A stretch of DNA of 64,000 nt. It comes from Georgenia subflava (GTDB lineage: Bacteria; Actinomycetota; Actinomycetes; Actinomycetales; Actinomycetaceae). The position numbers and the translations under genes are program-made. Below the pieces are notes generated by a model. The model searched no databases, was not told where the DNA came from, and saw only the letters and a program-made list of their open reading frames with translations. Shown piece by piece: positions 16,857-25,206 of this stretch; position 1 is the first letter of the stretch; the number at the start of each line of letters is the position of its first letter. The stretch lies in NCBI RefSeq assembly GCF_009193155.1, contig NZ_VUKD01000001.1:434001-498000 (forward strand), given 5' to 3'.

Positions 16857-18425
16857 ATGAGGTGGTCCCGAGCGCTCATCCCCGCCGCCGGTCTTGTCGG
16901 CCTGGCCGCCCACGACCTCCTCCAGCGGCGACGCACCCTGCTGCGCAACTTCCCGGTGATCGGGCATGCCCGGTACGCGATCGAGGCGATCGGTCCCGAG
17001 CTGCGGCAGTACGTCGTCGCCGGCAACGACGAGGAGCGGCCCTTCACCCGCGACCAGCGCCGCTGGATCTATGCCTCGGCGAAGGGGGAGAACAACTACT
17101 TCGGCTTCGGCACCGACAACGACGTCGAGAACGCCGAGGGCTATCCGATCATCAAGCACCGCACCTTCACGCGCGTCGCGCCGCCCTCGGCGCCGGAGGC
17201 GGGCGAGGAGGTCCGGCTGCCCTCTGCGAAGGTCCTCGGCGGCGCCCGGGGGCGGGCACATGCTTTCCGCCCGCAGTCGGTCGTCAACGTCTCGGCGATG
17301 AGCTTCGGGTCGCTCTCGGGCAGCGCCGTCCGTGCCATCAACGAGGGGGCGGCAATGACCGGCGCCCTGCACAACACCGGCGAGGGCGGTCTCTCCCCGC
17401 ACCACCGCCACGGCGGCGACCTGATGTTCCAGATCGGCACCGCCTACTTCGGCTGCCGGGACCTCGACGGCGCCTTCGACCTCCGGCGGCTGACGGACCT
17501 GGTGGCATCGGCCCCCGTGCGGGCGCTGGAGATCAAGCTGAGCCAGGGAGCCAAGCCCGGCCTCGGAGGCGTGCTGCCCGCCGCGAAGGTCTCTGAGGAG
17601 ATCGCCGAGATCCGAGGTGTCCGGCCCGGGAAGGACTGCATCAGCCCCTCCCGGCACGCCGAGTTCAGCGACGTGGACAGCATGCTGGACTGGGTCGAGC
17701 TGCTCGCGGACGCCACCGGGCTCCCGGTGGGCATCAAGTCCGCGGTGGGCGATCTCGACGTCTGGCGCGAGCTCGCCGAGGCCATGGCCGACGGCCAGCG
17801 CGGCGTCGACTTCATCACGATCGACGGCGGCGAGGGCGGGACCGGCGCGGCACCGATGACGTTCAGCGACTCGGTATCCCTGCCGTTCAGGATCGGCTTC
17901 CCGCGGGTGTACGGCATCTTCGCCGAGGCGGGGCTCACCGACCGCATCACGTTCGTCGGCTCCGGCAAGGTCGGCCTGGCCGACAACGCGATCGTCGCCA
18001 TGGCGCTCGGCTGCGACCTGCTCGGCGTCGCGCGCGAGGCGATGCTCGCCATCGGGTGCATCCAGGCCCAGAAGTGCCACACGGACACGTGCCCCGTCGG
18101 TGTCGCCACCCAGAACCCGTGGCTCACGCACGGGCTCGACCCGACGATCAAGTCGGTGCGCCTCGCCGGGTACGTGCGTACCCTCCGGCGGGACCTGCTC
18201 AAGGTCGCCGAGTCGTGCGGCGTGCTCCACCCCGGCCTGATCGACATCGACGACGTCGAGATCCTCGAGGGGAACCTGCACGGCCGGCCCTTGCGCGACG
18301 TCGTCGGGTACCGACCGGGCTGGGGCCTGCCGTCCGACGCCCAGCAGGCCGAGCTGACCGCGCTGATGACCACGGAGGCGCCGCAGGGCGGCTCGGCCGC
18401 TGAGTCGGGGACCAGCCAGAGCTGA
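16857..18425 (+). CDS. FMN-binding glutamate synthase-like protein
   Basis: Protein of 522 aa with the FMN (alpha/beta)8 barrel of the glutamate synthase large subunit (Glu_synthase family) but lacking the glutaminase and C-terminal GXGXG domains. An N-terminal hydrophobic anchor (ALIPAAGLVGLAAHDLL) is followed by the domain. Barrel motifs include VSAMSFGSLSGSAVRAI, NTGEGGLSPHH, SPSRHAEF, DGGEGGTGAAP and the cysteine-containing QKCHTDTCPVGVATQ. These stand-alone proteins are widespread and their reaction is not settled. The ATG at 16857 begins just before the anchor segment usual for the family. The dehydrogenase on the other strand is convergent. Confidence 0.9.
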   Translation: MRWSRALIPAAGLVGLAAHDLLQRRRTLLRNFPVIGHARYAIEAIGPELRQYVVAGNDEERPFTRDQRRWIYASAKGENNYFGFGTDNDVENAEGYPIIKHRTFTRVAPPSAPEAGEEVRLPSAKVLGGARGRAHAFRPQSVVNVSAMSFGSLSGSAVRAINEGAAMTGALHNTGEGGLSPHHRHGGDLMFQIGTAYFGCRDLDGAFDLRRLTDLVASAPVRALEIKLSQGAKPGLGGVLPAAKVSEEIAEIRGVRPGKDCISPSRHAEFSDVDSMLDWVELLADATGLPVGIKSAVGDLDVWRELAEAMADGQRGVDFITIDGGEGGTGAAPMTFSDSVSLPFRIGFPRVYGIFAEAGLTDRITFVGSGKVGLADNAIVAMALGCDLLGVAREAMLAIGCIQAQKCHTDTCPVGVATQNPWLTHGLDPTIKSVRLAGYVRTLRRDLLKVAESCGVLHPGLIDIDDVEILEGNLHGRPLRDVVGYRPGWGLPSDAQQAELTALMTTEAPQGGSAAESGTSQS

Positions 18426-18539
18426 GCGACGTGCCGGAGGTCGGCGCCGGGCAGGGCATTGCCCACCGACGGCGGAGCAGCCCGCCGACGAGACGCACCG
18501 ACCGGGCGGGACCGACAGCCGAGCCCTGTACGGAGACCG

Positions 18540-19694
18540 TCAGCGCCGTCGCGGCAGGTACGGCCCGTTCCTCCCGACGGTCGTGATGCGTTCCTCGGCG
18601 AGGTGGTCCGCGGCGAAGGCGGGGCTGATGCTCTGCTCGTCGGCCCTCCGCAGCACGGCGCTGGTGGCGCCGAACAGGCCCTCCACGCGGTGCTTGGCCC
18701 GTTCGAAGTCGAACCCCTCGAGCTCGTCGCTCACCTGGATGACGCCGCCGGAGTTGACGAGGAAGTCGGGCGCATAGGTGATGCCGCGCTCGACGAGCCG
18801 CTCGGGCAGGCCTGCCTCGCCGTCGTCGGCGAGCTGGTTGTTCGCCGAGCCGCAGACGATCCGGGCGCTGAGCGCGTCGATGGTGTCGGCGTCGAGCGCT
18901 CCGCCGAGCGCGCACGGGGCGTACACGTCCAGCGGTGCCCGGACGAGCGCCTCGGTGCTGGGCACGGCCTCGATCTCGGGGTGGGCGGCGCGCACCGCCT
19001 CGAGCGCCGCATCGTTGACGTCCGTGACGACGACGTGGGCGCCGTCGGCCACGAGGTGCTCGGCGAGGATGTGGCCGACCTTGCCCACGCCCGAGATGCC
19101 CACGGTGCGTCCACGCAGGGTGGCCTGGCCCCACACGTGCTCGGCGCAGGCGCGCATCGAGGTGAAGACGCCGAACGCGGTGAGCACGGACGGGTCACCG
19201 GCACCGCCGTGAGGCTCGCTCCGGCCGGCGACCGAGGAGGTCTCGCGCGAGATCACGTCCATGTCGGCGACCACCGTGCCGACGTCGCACGCCGTGATGT
19301 ACCGGCCGCCGAGCGACTCGACGAAGCGGCCGTAGGCACGCAGCAGCGCCTCGGACTTGTCGCGGGTCGGGTCGCCGATGATGACGGCCTTGCCGCCGCC
19401 CAGGTCGAGCCCGGCGAGCGCGTTCTTGTAGGTCATGCCCTTGGACAGCCGAAGGACGTCGGCGAGAGCGTCGTCCTCGCTCTCGTACGGGTAGAAGCGG
19501 GTGCCGCCGAGGGCCGGCCCCATGGCCGTTGAATGGATCGCGATGATCGCGCGCAGCCCCGTGGCGGCGTCGTTGCAGTAGACGACCTGCTCGTGACCGT
19601 GCAGCGGGTCGAACGGTCCCGGGGCGCGGAACTCGGTGGCCGGGCTGTGCGTGGCGGGTCTCGGATGCGCGTCTGGGCGCGACAGGGTGGTCAC
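18540..19694 (-). CDS. Leu/Val (Glu/Leu/Phe/Val family) dehydrogenase
   Basis: NAD-dependent branched-chain amino acid dehydrogenase that oxidatively deaminates valine/leucine, 384 aa, close to Streptomyces valine dehydrogenase. The catalytic region [20 protein letters not shown] has both conserved lysines. The Rossmann glycine motif is [29 protein letters not shown] and [11 protein letters not shown] are typical of the family. The GTG at 19694 was chosen because an AAGGAG site stands 7 nt before it and the domain starts soon after. It supplies branched-chain keto acids or nitrogen from amino acids. It is a single gene on its strand. Confidence 0.92.
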   Translation of the reverse strand: MTTLSRPDAHPRPATHSPATEFRAPGPFDPLHGHEQVVYCNDAATGLRAIIAIHSTAMGPALGGTRFYPYESEDDALADVLRLSKGMTYKNALAGLDLGGGKAVIIGDPTRDKSEALLRAYGRFVESLGGRYITACDVGTVVADMDVISRETSSVAGRSEPHGGAGDPSVLTAFGVFTSMRACAEHVWGQATLRGRTVGISGVGKVGHILAEHLVADGAHVVVTDVNDAALEAVRAAHPEIEAVPSTEALVRAPLDVYAPCALGGALDADTIDALSARIVCGSANNQLADDGEAGLPERLVERGITYAPDFLVNSGGVIQVSDELEGFDFERAKHRVEGLFGATSAVLRRADEQSISPAFAADHLAEERITTVGRNGPYLPRRR

Positions 19695-19880
19695 GGTCAG
19701 GACTCCTTCGTCATCTCGTGGATGAGTCGGCGCCGGGCCCTGGGTGGTGGCACGGTCACCGTTGCCTCCAGGGTAATCCGCGCGAACCGGACCGGCAGGT
19801 GGGCGCACGGTCGCGCGCGAACCTCTTCGGCGCACTGCCACGACCCGCACGCCGCCGGGCGCTGGGCGAGCACGGCGCGG

Positions 19881-19960
19881 TCGCCGGCACCCTCGGTCTC
19901 GCGGCCGGCACCCTCGGTGCCGCCGCCGGACCCGCGGTCTCGCCGCCGGACCCGGCAGGA
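19881..19960. repeat. Four tandem 20-bp repeats in the LeuDH/hypothetical gap
   Basis: Four units of about 20 bp share the pattern CGCCGGCACCCTCGGT or CGCCGGACCCGCGGT. They fill 19881-19960 in the 313-bp divergent gap between the dehydrogenase and the next gene. The promoter of the plus-strand gene lies just downstream. Nothing else is evident in this gap. Confidence 0.6.
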
Positions 19961-19995
19961 GGAACCGGCCGCCCGGCCCGGCGGACCACCGGCGC

Positions 19996-20001
19996 TAGGC
20001 T
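19996..20001 (+). promoter_or_regulatory. -10 box of leaderless hypothetical gene
   Basis: TAGGCT is followed by exactly 6 nt and the GTG at 20008. There is no separate leader, so a leaderless transcript is likely. Confidence 0.5.
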
Positions 20002-20007
20002 CGAGGG

Positions 20008-20787
20008 GTGGAAGGGTTCTGGGGCTGGATCGGTAACTTCTGGTGGCTGGTCTTCCCGCTGGGTGGCGTCATCGGCGGAGGGATCAAGGGCCTCCAGGAG
20101 TGGGACGAGCGCCGTCGCAGGGACAAGATCGAGCTGGCCCGGATCAAGTACGGCCAGGCGCAGCAGGTCCCGCCGCCCGCACCGGAGCCGGCCCCGTTGG
20201 GCAAGGTCACCTCCGCCGACGTCGAGCGCGTGCTCGCCGAGCACGACGAAGTCCAGCGCCGCTGGCTCGCGTACGAGCTCGACGTCGCGAAGCTGATCGA
20301 CTACCCGATGATCAGCGACATGCGCGAGCCGCTCACCGTCGACTTCCACCGGGCGAAGCGGCACGCGGACGGGCTGCGGCCCGCGGATCCCAGACGGCTG
20401 AAGGACGCCGACCGGTTCGTCACGTACCGCTCCGCCGTGCAGGACCTGGCGCTCGCGTGGGACGTCGCCGAGCGCGAGGCGCGCAGGCGGCGGACCTCCG
20501 ACTTCACCGACACCGAGCGAGAGGTGCTGGCCCGCGCGCGCAAGCTCATAGCGCTCGCCGAGGACCGCGGCGCCACCCACGCCGAGCGCCAGACCGCGTA
20601 CCGGCGTGCGATGCGTGAGCTCGAGGGCCTCATCGTCGTGCCCGAGGCCGCCACCGAGAACATCGAGCACCGCATCGCCGGAGCGCTCGGCCAGAACCCC
20701 TCCCGCGGCACCGAGCACCGCCCCGGGCCGACGACCGAGAGCCAACCCGGACCGACACAGGGCCAACCCGGACCGACGCAGGGCTGA
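20008..20787 (+). CDS. Conserved hypothetical membrane-anchored protein
   Basis: Protein of 259 aa that I do not assign to a functional family. An aromatic N-terminal membrane segment (WGWIGNFWWLVFPLGGVIGG) is followed by a basic stop-transfer DERRRRDK. A Pro-rich spacer (VPPPAPEPAPLG) and a helical cytoplasmic domain of about 170 residues rich in Arg/Glu/Ala come next. The last 20 residues repeat GPTTESQPGPT-like units (PGPTQGQPGPTQG), coded by a short duplication at 20750-20785. The GTG start is 6 nt from a TAGGCT -10 box. It probably stands alone; the NYN nuclease gene downstream has its own promoter. Confidence 0.75.
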   Translation: MEGFWGWIGNFWWLVFPLGGVIGGGIKGLQEWDERRRRDKIELARIKYGQAQQVPPPAPEPAPLGKVTSADVERVLAEHDEVQRRWLAYELDVAKLIDYPMISDMREPLTVDFHRAKRHADGLRPADPRRLKDADRFVTYRSAVQDLALAWDVAEREARRRRTSDFTDTEREVLARARKLIALAEDRGATHAERQTAYRRAMRELEGLIVVPEAATENIEHRIAGALGQNPSRGTEHRPGPTTESQPGPTQGQPGPTQG

Positions 20788-20843
20788 GACCCCCGCCGCA
20801 GGTCACCCGGCCGCGCCACGCAAGATTCGCGCCCCGGCGCCAT

Positions 20844-20849
20844 TACGCT
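20844..20849 (+). promoter_or_regulatory. -10 box of leaderless NYN gene
   Basis: TACGCT is followed by 6 nt and the ATG at 20856. No Shine-Dalgarno sequence is visible. Confidence 0.5.
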
Positions 20850-20855
20850 GACCTC

Positions 20856-21422
20856 ATGTCCGACACCCGCACCACCTACCTGCTCGTCGACGGTGAGAAC
20901 ATCGACGCCACCCTCGGCATGAGCGTGCTGGGCCGTCGCCCCACGCCGGAGGAGCGCCCCCGGTGGGACCGCATCCTGCACTTCACCCACGACATCTGGG
21001 ACGAGGCGGCGCGGGGCCTGTTCTTCCTCAACGCCTCCAACGGACAGATGCCGATGAGCTTCGTCCAGGCGCTGCTGGCCATGGACTTCCACCCCATCCC
21101 GCTGGCCGGCACCTCCGCGGAGAAGGTCGTCGACATCGGTATCCAGCGCACGATGGACGCCATCCTCGAGCAGGGCGAGGGCGACGTGCTGCTCGCCTCG
21201 CACGACGGCGACTACATCCCCCAGGTGGAACGGCTCCTGGACGCCGGCCGCCGCGTCGGTGTGCTCTGCTTCCGTGAGTTCCTCAACGGCGAGCTGGCCG
21301 GCCTGACCGAGCGGGGACTGCACATCTACGACCTCGAGGACGACATCGGCGCGTTCCGAACGGTGCTGCCGCGCGTGCGGATCATCCCGCTCACCATGTT
21401 CGACCCCACGCGCTACCTCTGA
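20856..21422 (+). CDS. NYN domain protein (PIN-like putative ribonuclease)
   Basis: Protein of 188 aa with a NYN/LabA-like PIN-fold domain. Conserved acidic positions are visible in LLVDGENIDATL near the N-terminus, in VDIGIQRTMDAI and in LASHDGDYIPQVERLLDAG, matching the metal-binding Asp pattern of NYN ribonucleases. It fills almost the whole protein with no extra domain. Family members are predicted RNases acting on structured RNA. It is preceded by its own leaderless promoter. The RNA target is unknown. Confidence 0.87.
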   Translation: MSDTRTTYLLVDGENIDATLGMSVLGRRPTPEERPRWDRILHFTHDIWDEAARGLFFLNASNGQMPMSFVQALLAMDFHPIPLAGTSAEKVVDIGIQRTMDAILEQGEGDVLLASHDGDYIPQVERLLDAGRRVGVLCFREFLNGELAGLTERGLHIYDLEDDIGAFRTVLPRVRIIPLTMFDPTRYL

Positions 21423-21593
21423 CCGGCCGACGAGCGCTCCGGAGGGCACCGATGAGACCTCCCGTCCTCGACGCGAGGCGTGCGCGGTCGTGCCCCGGTC
21501 ATCGCCGTCGCGGTCTGCGGTCGGCCGGACCGGTCCGATGAGGACGTTCGCGCTCCTCGCCGCCGTCGCGGCCGGCCGCTGGGGGCCGTTGCG

Positions 21594-23306
21594 ATGAGCT
21601 CACCCGACGCAGACCTGACCGGCTCGGTCCTGATCCGCGAGGCGCGGCCCGTGACGGTGCCGTCGGCGCGCCCGCCAGGGCCGACTCCCGGAAGTGATGG
21701 ACGGACGACCCGTCCCGGCCCGACGACGTCGCAAGCTGGCGCGACCCGAGCGGCGCCCCCCTCCGGCCCGCTGGACCTGCGGATCGTCGACGGCGTCGTC
21801 ACCGAGGCGGCGCCGCACCTGGAGCGCGCCCCCGGCGAGGACGTGATCGAGGCTGCGGGCCGTTGGGTGGTTCCCGGCCTGTGGGACCAGCACGTGCACC
21901 TGACGCAGTGGTCCCAGACCTTCGGCCGGCTCGACGTCTCGGCAGCAGGAAGTGCCGCCGAGACCCTGACGCTGGTGCGCGACCTGCTGGCCACCACACC
22001 GTCACGGCGCGACCTCCCCGCGGTCGGCTACGGCTTCCGGCACGCCCTCTGGCCCGACAACGCGTCGCTGGCCGCGCTCGACGCCGTCGCCGGCGACGTG
22101 CCGGTGATCCTGATGTCCGGCGACGTGCACTGCGGGTGGCTCTCGAGCCGTGCCCGCCAGCTGCTCGACGTCCCGCCGACGTCCGACGACGACGGCCTCG
22201 TGCGGGAGAACGACTGGTTCGCCGCGCTGACCCGGCTCGCCCAGCTGCCGGGCCCCGACCCGACCGCCGGGTACCGACGCGCGATGGACGAGGCGGCCGC
22301 CCGCGGGATCGTCGGCATCACCGACATGGAGTGGGCCGCGAACGCCCAGGACTGGCCGGGACGGGTCGCGGCCGGTCTCGACCTGCTGCGCCTGCGCACC
22401 GCCACCTACGCCGACCGCCTCGACGATATCCTCGCCGCCGGCCTCCGCACCGGGGACCGGCTGCACGGCGGCCGGGGGCTGCTGACCATGGGACCGCTGA
22501 AGGTGATCTCCGACGGTTCGCTCAACACGGCGACGGCGCACACCGTCGCCCCGTACTCGCACCCGTTGGATCCCGCGCACCCGCACGGGGTGCAGAACGT
22601 GGCGCCGGACGAGCTCGTCGACCTGGTGCGGCGGGCCACCGCGGGCGGGCTCGCCGTCGCGATCCATGCGATCGGCGACGCGGCCGTGGGTATCGCGCTG
22701 GACGCGATCGAGGAGGCCGGCGCGAGCGGGTCGGTCGAGCACGCGCAGCTCTTGTCGCCCGGCCAGGCGTCGCGGTTCGCTGCGCTCGACGTGGTGGCGA
22801 GCATCCAGCCCGCGCACCTGCTCGACGACCGCGACATCACCGAGGACCGCTGGCCCGGACGAGGCGGCCGGGTGTTCGTGCTGCGCGAGCTCCTCGATGC
22901 GGGCGCCCGCGTCGCGTTCGGCTCCGACGCACCGGTGGCGCCGCTGGACCCGTGGCTGGCGATGGCGGCTGCCGTGCACCGCAGCGGGGACGAGCGTCCT
23001 GCTTGGCACCCGGAGCAGCACATCACGGCGGTCGAGGCGCTGGCGGCGTCGACCGACGGGCAGGGCACCGTGGAGGCCGGTTCCCGTGGCGACATCGTGC
23101 TGCTGGACGCTGATCCGCTGGCTGGTCCCGGGCTCGTGCCGGTTGCTCCCGTGGCCCCGGACGCCTCCGACTCTGCCGTCACGTCGCGGGGCGTCCGTGC
23201 TCGCGTAGACGCAACGTTGGACACGGCGGCGATGGCGGCTCATCTACGTGCGATGCCGGTGGCTGCGACGCTGGTCGCCGGCCGGACGACCTACCGAAAC
23301 CTCTGA
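21594..23306 (+). CDS. Amidohydrolase family protein (YtcJ-like)
   Basis: Metal-dependent hydrolase of the amidohydrolase_3 (YtcJ) type, 570 aa. The metal motif DQHVHLTQW, the mid-barrel HAIGDAAVGIALDAIEEA, the EHAQLL histidine and the Asp in FGSDAPVAPLDPW are all present. The ATG at 21594 is in frame with the barrel. An N-terminal stretch of about 50 Pro/Gly/Thr-rich residues looks non-conserved, so the true start could be further downstream. Substrates of this group are N-substituted formamides or amides and cannot be predicted. The last 60 residues have an Ala/Val/Pro-rich insertion (VPVAPVAPDASD). Confidence 0.85.
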   Translation: MSSPDADLTGSVLIREARPVTVPSARPPGPTPGSDGRTTRPGPTTSQAGATRAAPPSGPLDLRIVDGVVTEAAPHLERAPGEDVIEAAGRWVVPGLWDQHVHLTQWSQTFGRLDVSAAGSAAETLTLVRDLLATTPSRRDLPAVGYGFRHALWPDNASLAALDAVAGDVPVILMSGDVHCGWLSSRARQLLDVPPTSDDDGLVRENDWFAALTRLAQLPGPDPTAGYRRAMDEAAARGIVGITDMEWAANAQDWPGRVAAGLDLLRLRTATYADRLDDILAAGLRTGDRLHGGRGLLTMGPLKVISDGSLNTATAHTVAPYSHPLDPAHPHGVQNVAPDELVDLVRRATAGGLAVAIHAIGDAAVGIALDAIEEAGASGSVEHAQLLSPGQASRFAALDVVASIQPAHLLDDRDITEDRWPGRGGRVFVLRELLDAGARVAFGSDAPVAPLDPWLAMAAAVHRSGDERPAWHPEQHITAVEALAASTDGQGTVEAGSRGDIVLLDADPLAGPGLVPVAPVAPDASDSAVTSRGVRARVDATLDTAAMAAHLRAMPVAATLVAGRTTYRNL

Positions 23307-23402
23307 ATTCCGAATGCGACAGCTGCCGGATCTACGCCATTTCGGCGAGGCACGTCAGCGAAGTTGATGACCCTTCCGTGTGAGCGTTGCATTGTTACCG
23401 TC

Positions 23403-23483
23403 GCATCCACAGAAGCCGCGAGATGCCAACGTTTCCACAGGCCGGTTTATCCACAGTGGGGCGTTGTTGCCACCCTTTCCACA
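23403..23483 (+). other. Cluster of four DnaA-box-like 9-mers
   Basis: In an unusually AT-rich gap four same-strand 9-mers share the core TCCACA: GCATCCACA (23403), GTTTCCACA (23431), TTATCCACA (23447) and CTTTCCACA (23475). The third is a perfect E. coli-type DnaA box; the others match TTRTCCACA at 7 of 9 positions. Start-to-start spacings are 28, 16 and 28 bp. The gap (23307-23599, 293 bp) holds this cluster, an SOS box and the promoter of the HNH gene. There are no replication genes nearby, so a titration or regulatory role is likelier than an origin. Confidence 0.6.
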
Positions 23484-23516
23484 AATTTAATTCACGCACC
23501 ATTTCCTCTTGCATTC

Positions 23517-23538
23517 ATGAACGTGCGTTCGATACGGT
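23517..23538 (+). promoter_or_regulatory. LexA (SOS) box overlapping a promoter
   Basis: TGAACGTGCGTTCGA (23518-23532) contains the inverted repeat GAAC-N4-GTTC and matches the actinobacterial LexA consensus CGAAC-N4-GTTCG at nearly every position. A -10-like TACGGT (23533-23538) abuts it, so bound LexA would block RNA polymerase. It lies 62 bp before the ATG of the DUF222-HNH gene. Confidence 0.75.
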
Positions 23539-23599
23539 GGGGGTGGTTGAACGACCCGTTCTTCGTACCCCGACGACGTGGCGTGGCAGGGAGGCCCCG

Positions 23600-25129
23600 A
23601 TGTCCCCGATCGACGACGCCGGCCCGGCCGCGGCGCTGGCGGCGGGCCTGTCCCAGGTCCAGGAGCTGCTGTGCGGGCTCGCCGGGATCGACCTGCACAC
23701 CGTGCCCGGGCAGGCGGTGATGGATGCCCTGGACGACCTCGAGCACGCCCACCGGCAGGTCGAGGCCCTCACCGCCCGGGCGCTGGCCACGATCGAGGCC
23801 GGCGGGCTCTGGGCGCTGGACGGCGCCCGGTCCATGCCGACCTGGTACCGGGCCCGCACGGGCCGGCACAAGTCCACCGCCACGGCGCAGGTGCGCCAGG
23901 CCAGGGCGCTGCGCGACCACCTGCCCGCCACCGCCGCCGCCCTCGCCGACGCTCAGATCAGCGCCGACCACGCCGCCGCCCTGGTCAAGCACACCACCGA
24001 CACCGAAGCCCGGCGGGCGAAGCTGACCGACCCGGCCGTCGGAGAGGACTTCCTCCTCGCCCAGGCCAGGTCGTTGGACGCCTCGGCCTTCACGATCGTG
24101 CTCAAGCACTGGGGGCTGCGCGCCGACCCCGACGCCGCCGACCGCGCCTACGTCGCCGAGTCCGACCGGGAAGAGTTCTACCTGGCCGAGACCACCGACG
24201 GCTACGTCCCCGGCGGGTGGCTGTCCAAGGCCTCCGGCGAGGCCGTGCGGGCCGCCCTGGACGCCCGGGTCGGCACCCCCGCCGCCGGTGACCACCGCAC
24301 CGCCGGGCAACGCTACGCCGGCGCCCTGGCCTCCCTGGCCCACCTGGCCCTGGACTCCGGGACGCTGCGCCCCGGCGCCCGCATCCGCCCCCACCTCAGC
24401 GTCCACGTCCCCTTCGAGACCCTCCAGCGCCTGATCGCCGCGTCCGCACCCACCCGCCGCCACCCCGGCTGCCCGCTCCCGACCCACCCCGGCGCGGCGT
24501 TCGGGGCACCGCGGGGCGAGGACGACGACAGCACCGGTCACGGCGCGGTGGCCGACGACGCGCACGACCCGACCGGCGCCGGCGACCTGCTCGACGCGAC
24601 CGCCCTCGCTCTCGGGACCGGAACACCCACCGACCAGGAGCCAGGGACCTGCGGGTGCGGGCAACCGCTGCCCGAGGCAGTCATCGGTGCCGACCTCGAC
24701 CCCGCCGCCATGACCGAGGTCGAACCCGCGACCTTCGACGACGGCACCCCGCTTGCCCCGTCCCTGCTGGCCCGCATCGCCTGCACCAGCGAGGTCCACC
24801 GCGTCGTCTTCGGGCCCGCCTCCGAGGTGCTGGACACCGGCAGAGAGAAACGCCTCTTCACCACCGCCCAGACCCGCGCGATCATCGCCCGCGACCGCAC
24901 CTGCCGCTACCCCGGCTGCGACGCCCCACCAGGCGAGGGCGAGATCCACCACGCGATCTGGTGGTGGTCCCAGCACGGCACCACCGACCTCAAACACGGC
25001 ATCCTGCTCTGCTGGCACCACCACGACTTCGTCCACAAACGACGCATCACCATCGAGAACCGCGGCACCCACTGGCACTTCACCCGCCGCGACGGCACCA
25101 CCATCGAACCCACACCCCACGCAACCTGA
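23600..25129 (+). CDS. DUF222 / HNH endonuclease domain protein (13E12 repeat family)
   Basis: Protein of 509 aa of the actinobacterial REP13E12 family. Residues about 10-330 form DUF222, with LEHAHRQVEALTARALATIE and LADAQISADHAAALVKHT. An acidic, low-complexity region precedes the C-terminal HNH nuclease (about 420-490): CRYPGCDAPPGEGEIHHAIW, then LKHGILLCWHHHDFVHKRRI. Both the Cys pairs and HH residues are intact. The ATG at 23600 follows an AGGGAGG site. The gene sits behind a LexA box, so DNA damage should induce it, as reported for several M. tuberculosis 13E12 genes. The biological role of the family is not established. Confidence 0.9.
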   Translation: MSPIDDAGPAAALAAGLSQVQELLCGLAGIDLHTVPGQAVMDALDDLEHAHRQVEALTARALATIEAGGLWALDGARSMPTWYRARTGRHKSTATAQVRQARALRDHLPATAAALADAQISADHAAALVKHTTDTEARRAKLTDPAVGEDFLLAQARSLDASAFTIVLKHWGLRADPDAADRAYVAESDREEFYLAETTDGYVPGGWLSKASGEAVRAALDARVGTPAAGDHRTAGQRYAGALASLAHLALDSGTLRPGARIRPHLSVHVPFETLQRLIAASAPTRRHPGCPLPTHPGAAFGAPRGEDDDSTGHGAVADDAHDPTGAGDLLDATALALGTGTPTDQEPGTCGCGQPLPEAVIGADLDPAAMTEVEPATFDDGTPLAPSLLARIACTSEVHRVVFGPASEVLDTGREKRLFTTAQTRAIIARDRTCRYPGCDAPPGEGEIHHAIWWWSQHGTTDLKHGILLCWHHHDFVHKRRITIENRGTHWHFTRRDGTTIEPTPHAT

Positions 25130-25194
25130 CGCGCGACACGCCCAGGATGCGCCGTGCGTGACCGCCCGCACGCCGTTGGCGCCGCACCACTGAG

Positions 25195-25200
25195 TACCTT
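25195..25200 (+). promoter_or_regulatory. -10 box of leaderless PhzF gene
   Basis: TACCTT is followed by 6 nt and the GTG at 25207. There is no Shine-Dalgarno sequence. Confidence 0.5.
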
Positions 25201-25206
25201 GGGCAG

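Noticed and set aside
16857..18425. Glutamate synthase large subunit (gltB)
   Set aside because: It has only the FMN barrel, about a third of GltB, and no gltD is adjacent.
23403..23483. Replication origin
   Set aside because: A DnaA-box-like cluster in AT-rich DNA is suggestive, but dnaA, dnaN, recF, parAB and rpmH are all absent from the surroundings and only four boxes are present.
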